Assembly: GCF_001713355.1 (NCBI RefSeq)
Contig: NZ_CP016448.1
Coordinates: 1,984,001-2,048,000, forward strand
DNA: 64,000 bases
From: Methyloversatilis sp. RAC08
GTDB lineage: Bacteria; Pseudomonadota; Gammaproteobacteria; Burkholderiales; Rhodocyclaceae
Direction: 5' to 3'
Below, in pieces: positions 58,740-64,000 of this stretch; within the stretch, counting starts at the first letter, position 1; each line of letters starts with the position of its first letter. The notes below the pieces were generated by a model that was not told the origin of the DNA, did not search any database, and saw only the letters and a list, made by a program, of their open reading frames with translations. Both the position numbers and the translations under genes were made by a program.

Positions 58740-59963
58740 ATGAAAACAAAAGCAATTGCCTTGCTGGCCGTCCTTGGCCTTTGCGTGCAGGTGGCTCACG
58801 CCGCCGAGCCTTACACGCTGGAACAACTGAAGGCCCTGGCGCTGGAATCGAATCCTTCGCTGGGCGCCGCGCGGGCCGATGTCGACGTCAGTCGCGCCGA
58901 CACCCTCACCGCGCGCGCCTACCCCAACCCGGAGCTGGAGGTGATGGGCGGCGACCGGAACTCGCGCGGTCCCAATCTCGCGCCCGGATCGCTCGGCACG
59001 ATAGGCCTGTCTCAGCGCTTCGATTACCCGTCGCAACGCGATGCCCGGCTGCGCGTGGCCGAGGCCGGCGTGGTGTCGGCGCAGTCCGGCGTGCAGTCGT
59101 TCGAAATCGACCTGCTGGCGCAGTTGAAGCAGAACTACTACCTGGTCATCCGTTACCAGGACGAGCTGCGCGCCGCGCAGGAAGATCTGGAACTGGCGCG
59201 CTCGATCCGCAACCGGGTCGAAGTGCGCGTCAATACCGGCGAGGCGCCGCGTTATGAACTGATCCGCGCCGACACCGAACTGCTGACCGCGCAGAAGAAC
59301 GCCGACGCTGCCGTGCTGCGCATCGTGCAGGCCAAGACCCGGCTGCGCGCGCTGGTCGCCGGTCAGTTGCCGGAAGAGTTCGAACTGCAGGGCGACCTCG
59401 AGCGCGATTTCGAGCTGCCGCCACTGGGTCAGCTGCGCGACGACATGCTGGCGCGCAACCCGGAAATCTTCCGTCTGAAGGCAGAAATCGATCGCTTCAC
59501 CGAACAGCGCGAACTGGAAAGGCTGCGCCGCATGCCTGACGTGTCGCTCAAGCTGGCGCGCGACCGCGATCCGGAATATGAGGCCAACCGCATCGGTGTC
59601 GCCGTGACCATCCCGATCTTCGACCGCCGTCAGGGCCAGATCGCGCAGGCCGGTGCGCAGGTCGAGCGCACCCGCCTGCAGCTTGAAAACAGGCTGTTCC
59701 AGCTGCAGCAGCAGCTCGATGCCGCCTACCGCCAGTTCGAACTGTCGCGCAACCAGGTCAGCGCACTCGAAACCGGCATCGTGCGCGAAGCCGAAGCGGC
59801 GCTGAAGGTGGCCGAAGCCGCGTACCGGTTCGGCGAGCGCGGCATCCTTGATTTTCTCGACGCACAGCGCGTGTTCCGCGCGGTACGCAACGAACTGATC
59901 AGCGCGCGCTATGACCTGAGCGCCGCCGTGGTCGAGATCGAGCGGCTCAGCGCCGTGCGCTGA
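58740..59963 (+). CDS. TolC-family outer-membrane channel (CzcC-like)
   Basis: A 407-residue outer-membrane efflux protein. The signal peptide is 1-21 (LCVQVAHAA). Two OEP repeats follow, including NPSLGAARADVDVSRADTL and the C-terminal KVAEAAYRFGERGILDFLDA. Long coiled-coil stretches match the tunnel helices. It forms the outer channel of the tripartite pump encoded downstream. Confidence 0.92.
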   Translation: MKTKAIALLAVLGLCVQVAHAAEPYTLEQLKALALESNPSLGAARADVDVSRADTLTARAYPNPELEVMGGDRNSRGPNLAPGSLGTIGLSQRFDYPSQRDARLRVAEAGVVSAQSGVQSFEIDLLAQLKQNYYLVIRYQDELRAAQEDLELARSIRNRVEVRVNTGEAPRYELIRADTELLTAQKNADAAVLRIVQAKTRLRALVAGQLPEEFELQGDLERDFELPPLGQLRDDMLARNPEIFRLKAEIDRFTEQRELERLRRMPDVSLKLARDRDPEYEANRIGVAVTIPIFDRRQGQIAQAGAQVERTRLQLENRLFQLQQQLDAAYRQFELSRNQVSALETGIVREAEAALKVAEAAYRFGERGILDFLDAQRVFRAVRNELISARYDLSAAVVEIERLSAVR

Positions 59964-60018
59964 CGCGCCGCCTGCCCGCTCCGCTACCCATTCCAATCAT
60001 CAAGATCCTGGACCGAAC

Positions 60019-61173
60019 ATGACTTCAATCACCCGTCCGCTGCTCTACGCCAGCCTGCTTGGCGCCTCCCTGATATTCGCCGGCTGCGGCGAAGCCGACA
60101 AGGCCGAACCGACCAAGGCGGCTGCACCGGCCGACCCCAATCTGGTGTCGGCCGGTGAAAACCTGACCCGCATCATCCAGCTGGGTGAAGTGACCAGCGT
60201 TGAACTGTCCGACATGCTGCGTGTGGCCGGCCAGGTCGATTTCGACGAACAGCGCATCACCCGCATCGGCGCCACCGTCACCGGCCGCATCAGCGAACTG
60301 CAGGCCATGCTGGGCCAGCAGGTGAAGGTCGGTCAGACGCTGGCGGTGCTCAACAGCACCGAACTGGGCGCTGCCCAGCTTTCCTACATGAAGGCACGCG
60401 CGCAGGCGCAGTTGAACCAGCGCAGCGTCGAGCGCGCCCGCCAGTTGCTCGACGCCGACGTGATCGGCAGCGCCGAGCTGCAGCGGCGCGAGAGCGAACT
60501 GGCCATTTCGCTGTCCGAACAGCGCGCCGCGGCCGACCAGCTGCGCGTGCTCGGCGTCAGCCAGCGGGCGCTCGACAAGCTGACCGAAACCGGTGCCATC
60601 AATTCGGTATCGCCGGTGGTCGCGACCATGGCGGGCACCGTGGTCGAGCGCAAGGTCACCCAGGGTCAGGTGGTGCAGCCCAGCGAAGTGCTGTTTTCCA
60701 TCGCAGACCTGTCGCGCGTGTGGGTCGAAGCCGAAGTGCCGGAGCAGCAGGCCGGCCAGGTGCAGGCGGGCCAGAACATCCAGGTCGAAATTCCGTCGCT
60801 CGGCCAGCAGCTCACCGCCAAACTGATCTACATCGCCGACATCGTCGATCCGGTCACCCGCACCGTCACCGTGCGCAGCGAGCTCGACAATGCCGACCGT
60901 TCGCTCAAGCCCGCCATGCTGGCCACCGTGCTGATCGAAACCCGTCCGACCAAACGGCTCGCCGTGCCGGGCAAGGCGGTCGTCCGCGAAAGCGACAGCG
61001 ACCAGGTGTTCGTCGAAGTGGCGCCCGGCCAGTACCGCATGACGCCGGTCAAGCTGGGCCAGGCGATCGGCGAGGTGCGGCCGGTGATGTCCGGACTGAC
61101 CGAAGGGCAGCGCATCGTGGTCGATGGCGCCTTCCATCTGAACAACGAGCGCAAGCGCAAGGAAACGGATTGA
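60019..61173 (+). CDS. RND efflux periplasmic adaptor subunit (CzcB-like)
   Basis: A 384-residue membrane-fusion lipoprotein. The lipobox is LIFAGC (Cys 23). A barrel-sandwich lipoyl segment (RISELQAMLGQQVKVGQTLA) flanks a helical hairpin, then the beta-barrel and AGQNIQVEIPSLG. No long His-rich metal-binding N-terminus is seen. It links the inner pump to the outer channel. Confidence 0.93.
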   Translation: MTSITRPLLYASLLGASLIFAGCGEADKAEPTKAAAPADPNLVSAGENLTRIIQLGEVTSVELSDMLRVAGQVDFDEQRITRIGATVTGRISELQAMLGQQVKVGQTLAVLNSTELGAAQLSYMKARAQAQLNQRSVERARQLLDADVIGSAELQRRESELAISLSEQRAAADQLRVLGVSQRALDKLTETGAINSVSPVVATMAGTVVERKVTQGQVVQPSEVLFSIADLSRVWVEAEVPEQQAGQVQAGQNIQVEIPSLGQQLTAKLIYIADIVDPVTRTVTVRSELDNADRSLKPAMLATVLIETRPTKRLAVPGKAVVRESDSDQVFVEVAPGQYRMTPVKLGQAIGEVRPVMSGLTEGQRIVVDGAFHLNNERKRKETD

Positions 61174-61221
61174 TGCCGTCTTCTTCGCCTTGTCCCCACT
61201 CGCTACCGGATTGGATGAAAC

Positions 61222-64000
61222 ATGATTGAAGGACTTGTACGCGGGGCGCTCAAACAGCGCCTCGTGATCGTCGTGGTTGCGCTGTGTCTGCTGGCCTTCG
61301 GTCTGGACGCCGCGCGCAAGCTGTCGGTGGATGCCTTCCCCGACGTCACCAACGTTCAGGTGCAGATCGCCACCGACGCGCCCGGGCGCTCGCCGGAGGA
61401 GGTCGAGCGCTTCATCACCGTGCCGGTCGAAATCGGCATGACCGGCCTGCCCGGTCTGGTCGAAATGCGCTCGCTGAACAAGCCCGGCCTGTCGCTGATC
61501 ACGCTGGTGTTCACCGACAAGACCGATCTGTACTTCGCGCGCCAGCTGGTGATGGAACGCCTGCTCGAAGTCCGCGACCGCATGCCGGCGGGCGTCGTGC
61601 CGGTGCTCGGCCCGGTGTCCACCGGTCTGGGCGAGGTGTATCAGTACACGCTGGTCAGGCCCGATGACGGTGACCGCGAACTGACGCAGGCCGAACTGAC
61701 CGAGCGGCGCACCATTCAGGACTGGGTGGTGCGGCCGCTGCTGCGCTCGACCACCGGTGTCGCGGAAATCAATTCGCAGGGCGGCTACCAGAAGCAGTAC
61801 AAGGTGCTGGTCAATCCTGACCGGCTGCGCCATTACGGCCTGACGGTGAAGGATGTGTATGAGGCGCTGGGCCGCAACAACGCCAACGCCGGCGGCGGCA
61901 TCCTGCCGCAGAACGCCGAGCAGTACCTGATCCGCGGCGTCGGCCTGGTGCAGAACCTGGAAGACATCCGCCTCATCGTCGTGAAGGAGGTCGGCGGCAC
62001 GCCGGTCTACATCCGCGACGTGGCCGAGGTCGCCTTCGGCCATGCGGTGCGCGTGGGTGCGCTGGTCAAGAACGGCACGACCGAGGCGGTCGGCGGCATC
62101 GTCATGATGATGGCCGGCGGCAACGCCAAGGCCGTGGTGTCGGACATCAAGAAGAAGGTGGCCGAGATCAACGACAAGAACATGCTGCCCGGCGGTCTGA
62201 AGATCGAGCCCTATTACGATCGATCCGAGCTGGTCGACGCCGCGCTCGCCACCGTCATCAAGGTGCTGATCGAAGGCGTCATCTTCGTCGTCATCGTGCT
62301 CTACCTGTTCCTGGGCGACCTGCGGTCGTCGATCATCGTGATCGCCACCTTGGTGATCACGCCGCTGGTCACCTTCATCGTGATGAATCAGGTCGGGCTG
62401 TCGGCCAACCTGATGTCGCTCGGGGGTCTCGCGATCGCGATCGGACTGATGGTGGATGGCTCGGTCGTGGTGGTCGAAAACGCCTTCGAGCGGCTCGGCC
62501 ATGCCAAGGAAGAGGGCGAAAGCCGCATCCGCGTCATCCTGTCCGCGGTGATGGAGGTGGCCACACCGGTCATCTTCGGCATCGGCATCATCATTCTGGT
62601 GTTCCTGCCGCTGATGACGCTGCAGGGCATGGAAGGCAAGATGTTCGCGCCACTCGCCTACACGATTGCCATCGCGCTGTTCGTGTCGCTGGTGCTGTCG
62701 CTGACGCTGACGCCGGTGCTGTCGAGCTACCTGCTCAAGGGCGGTGCCGATCACGACACCTGGCTGATCAGGATGCTGAAGAAGCCCTACATCCCGATGC
62801 TCACGTGGGCGGTGGCCAACAGCAGGAAGACGGTGTCGCTCGCGGTGCTGGCCTTCGTCGGCGCCATCGCGATGCTGCCCTTCCTCGGTACCGCCTTCAT
62901 TCCGGAAATGAAGGAAGGATCGGTCGTGCCGGCGATGGACCGCGTGCCCAATATTTCGCTCGAAGAGTCGCTGAAGATGGAGCGCGAGGCGATGCGGCTG
63001 GTCATGGAAGTGCCGGGCGTGAAGTCGGCGGTGTCCGGCGTTGGTCGCGGCGAGTCGCCGGCCGACCCGCAGTCGCAGAACGAGTCGACGCCCATCGTGT
63101 CACTGAAGGCGCGCGACGAATGGCCGGACGGCTGGACGCAGGAAACCATCCAGGACGCGATGCGCGAAAAGCTGACTGCGCTGCCCGGCGTCAACATCAT
63201 CATGGCGCAGCCGATTTCCGACCGCGTCGATGAAATGGTGACCGGCGTGCGGGCCGACGTGGCGGTGAAGATTTTCGGTTACGACCTCGACACGCTGCGT
63301 GACAAGGGCGCCGAAATCGCGCGCGTGGCGCGCACCGTTCCGGGCGCGTCGGAAATCAAGATCGAGCGGGTGACCGGCCAGCAGTACCTCACGATCGAGA
63401 TCGACCGCCGCACGATCGCCCGCCATGGCCTCAATGTGGCGGACATCAACGACCTGATCGAAGCGGCCATCGGCGGTCGTCACGTGACCGACGTGTTCGA
63501 GGGCGAGCGGCGCTTTGCCGCAGTGGTGCGTCTGCCTGAGCGCTTCCGCGACAACATCGAAGCCATCAGCAACATGCTGATCACCACGCCTGACGGCGCC
63601 CAGCTGCCGCTGTCCAGCCTGGCGAGCATCGACGTGCGTGACGGCCCGGCGCAGATTTCGCGCGAAACCGGCAAGCGGCGCATCGTGATCGGCATCAATG
63701 TGGCCGATCGCGACCTCGGCGGTTTCGTGGCCGAGCTGCAACAGAAGGTCGGCGCCGAGGTCGAACTGCCCGAGGGTTACTACTTCGAGTGGGGAGGCCA
63801 GTTCCAGAACATGGAACGCGCGCTGGGTCACCTGTCGATCATCGTGCCGATCACCGTGGCAGCGATCTTCTTCCTGCTGTTCCTGCTGTTCGGGTCGGTC
63901 AGGTTCGCCACGCTGATCATCACGGTGCTGCCGTTCGCGTCGATCGGTGGCGTGATCGGGCTGTTCATCAGCGGCGAATACCTGTCGGTGCCCGCGTCGG
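61222..64000 (+). CDS. CusA/CzcA-family RND efflux pump (3' end beyond window)
   Basis: The frame is open from the ATG at 61222 to the window edge, at least 926 residues. It begins MIEGLVRGALKQRLVIVVV, has the porter domains (SVDAFPDVTNVQVQIATDAP) and the helix-4 segment GGLAIAIGLMVDGSVVVVEN. The helix-4 pattern lacks the first Asp of CzcA (DFG) but keeps VDG and VEN, closer to CusA-like subfamilies. Proton-driven export of a heavy metal is likely; the ion is not decidable here. Ends in the second transmembrane bundle. Confidence 0.93.
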   Translation, partial: MIEGLVRGALKQRLVIVVVALCLLAFGLDAARKLSVDAFPDVTNVQVQIATDAPGRSPEEVERFITVPVEIGMTGLPGLVEMRSLNKPGLSLITLVFTDKTDLYFARQLVMERLLEVRDRMPAGVVPVLGPVSTGLGEVYQYTLVRPDDGDRELTQAELTERRTIQDWVVRPLLRSTTGVAEINSQGGYQKQYKVLVNPDRLRHYGLTVKDVYEALGRNNANAGGGILPQNAEQYLIRGVGLVQNLEDIRLIVVKEVGGTPVYIRDVAEVAFGHAVRVGALVKNGTTEAVGGIVMMMAGGNAKAVVSDIKKKVAEINDKNMLPGGLKIEPYYDRSELVDAALATVIKVLIEGVIFVVIVLYLFLGDLRSSIIVIATLVITPLVTFIVMNQVGLSANLMSLGGLAIAIGLMVDGSVVVVENAFERLGHAKEEGESRIRVILSAVMEVATPVIFGIGIIILVFLPLMTLQGMEGKMFAPLAYTIAIALFVSLVLSLTLTPVLSSYLLKGGADHDTWLIRMLKKPYIPMLTWAVANSRKTVSLAVLAFVGAIAMLPFLGTAFIPEMKEGSVVPAMDRVPNISLEESLKMEREAMRLVMEVPGVKSAVSGVGRGESPADPQSQNESTPIVSLKARDEWPDGWTQETIQDAMREKLTALPGVNIIMAQPISDRVDEMVTGVRADVAVKIFGYDLDTLRDKGAEIARVARTVPGASEIKIERVTGQQYLTIEIDRRTIARHGLNVADINDLIEAAIGGRHVTDVFEGERRFAAVVRLPERFRDNIEAISNMLITTPDGAQLPLSSLASIDVRDGPAQISRETGKRRIVIGINVADRDLGGFVAELQQKVGAEVELPEGYYFEWGGQFQNMERALGHLSIIVPITVAAIFFLLFLLFGSVRFATLIITVLPFASIGGVIGLFISGEYLSVPAS

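Noticed and set aside
60025-62754. 909-codon reverse open frame over the RND genes
   Set aside because: The forward strand encodes adaptor and pump with recognisable motifs; the reverse product is His/Arg/Gln-rich shadow sequence.

Overview
The window is a high-GC proteobacterial chromosome segment that carries the replication origin. The block dnaA-dnaN-gyrB reads leftward and rpmH-rnpA-yidD-yidC-mnmE reads rightward from it, followed by mnmG-rsmG-parA-parB and two parS sites. The gene set fits a betaproteobacterium: a PEP-CTERM protein, a lipB-lipA-ybeD-dac block, a secreted ATP-dependent DNA ligase, a liv transporter operon and a heavy-metal RND pump. A Rhodocyclales relative (Methyloversatilis/Thauera/Azoarcus-like) is my best guess. 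That is inference from gene content, not a database match.

Layout. 1-6.5 kb: a NERD-domain helicase cut by the window edge, an AraC regulator, an EamA transporter, a palindromic repeat cluster, a Tat-exported formamidase-like protein behind a sigma-54-type promoter, and a GIY-YIG nuclease. 6.6-15.9 kb: a leftward defence island in which the Type I restriction-modification genes (hsdM, hsdS, hsdR) are interrupted by a DarT-DarG DNA ADP-ribosylation toxin-antitoxin pair and a Fic protein. 16-33 kb: yjdM, the origin region, ribosome/RNase P/membrane-insertase genes, tRNA-modification genes and the ParABS segregation system. 33-40 kb: a cytochrome c, a fatty-acid desaturase and a complete liv ABC operon, with a PIN/antitoxin pair lying between livH and livM. 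40-48.6 kb: a PEP-CTERM protein, a secreted DNA ligase, a diheme cytochrome c peroxidase, a hydrolase, an MBL-fold/DsrE pair, an orphan antitoxin, an HNH endonuclease with a coupled small protein, and BrnT-BrnA. 48.7-54.9 kb: a Rieske protein, a sigma-54 activator, a sulfide:quinone-reductase-like flavoprotein, a small membrane protein, a rhodanese and a glutaredoxin-DsbD fusion. 55-58 kb: lipA, lipB, ybeD and a D,D-carboxypeptidase. 58.3-64 kb: a heavy-metal-type RND efflux operon running off the right edge.

How it fits together. The most interesting circuit is around 45-55 kb. Sigma-54-like -24/-12 elements lie upstream of the MBL/DsrE genes, the orphan Rieske gene and the SQR-like operon. 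A PAS-AAA-Fis activator with cysteines in its PAS domain is encoded between the last two. This suggests one regulon for periplasmic sulfur or persulfide oxidation. A second theme is toxin modules coupled to ordinary operons: darT starts on the hsdS stop codon, and the PIN toxin overlaps livM. A third is a family of palindromic elements at about 3.8, 42.5 and 55 kb, flanked by tandem 13-bp half-units.
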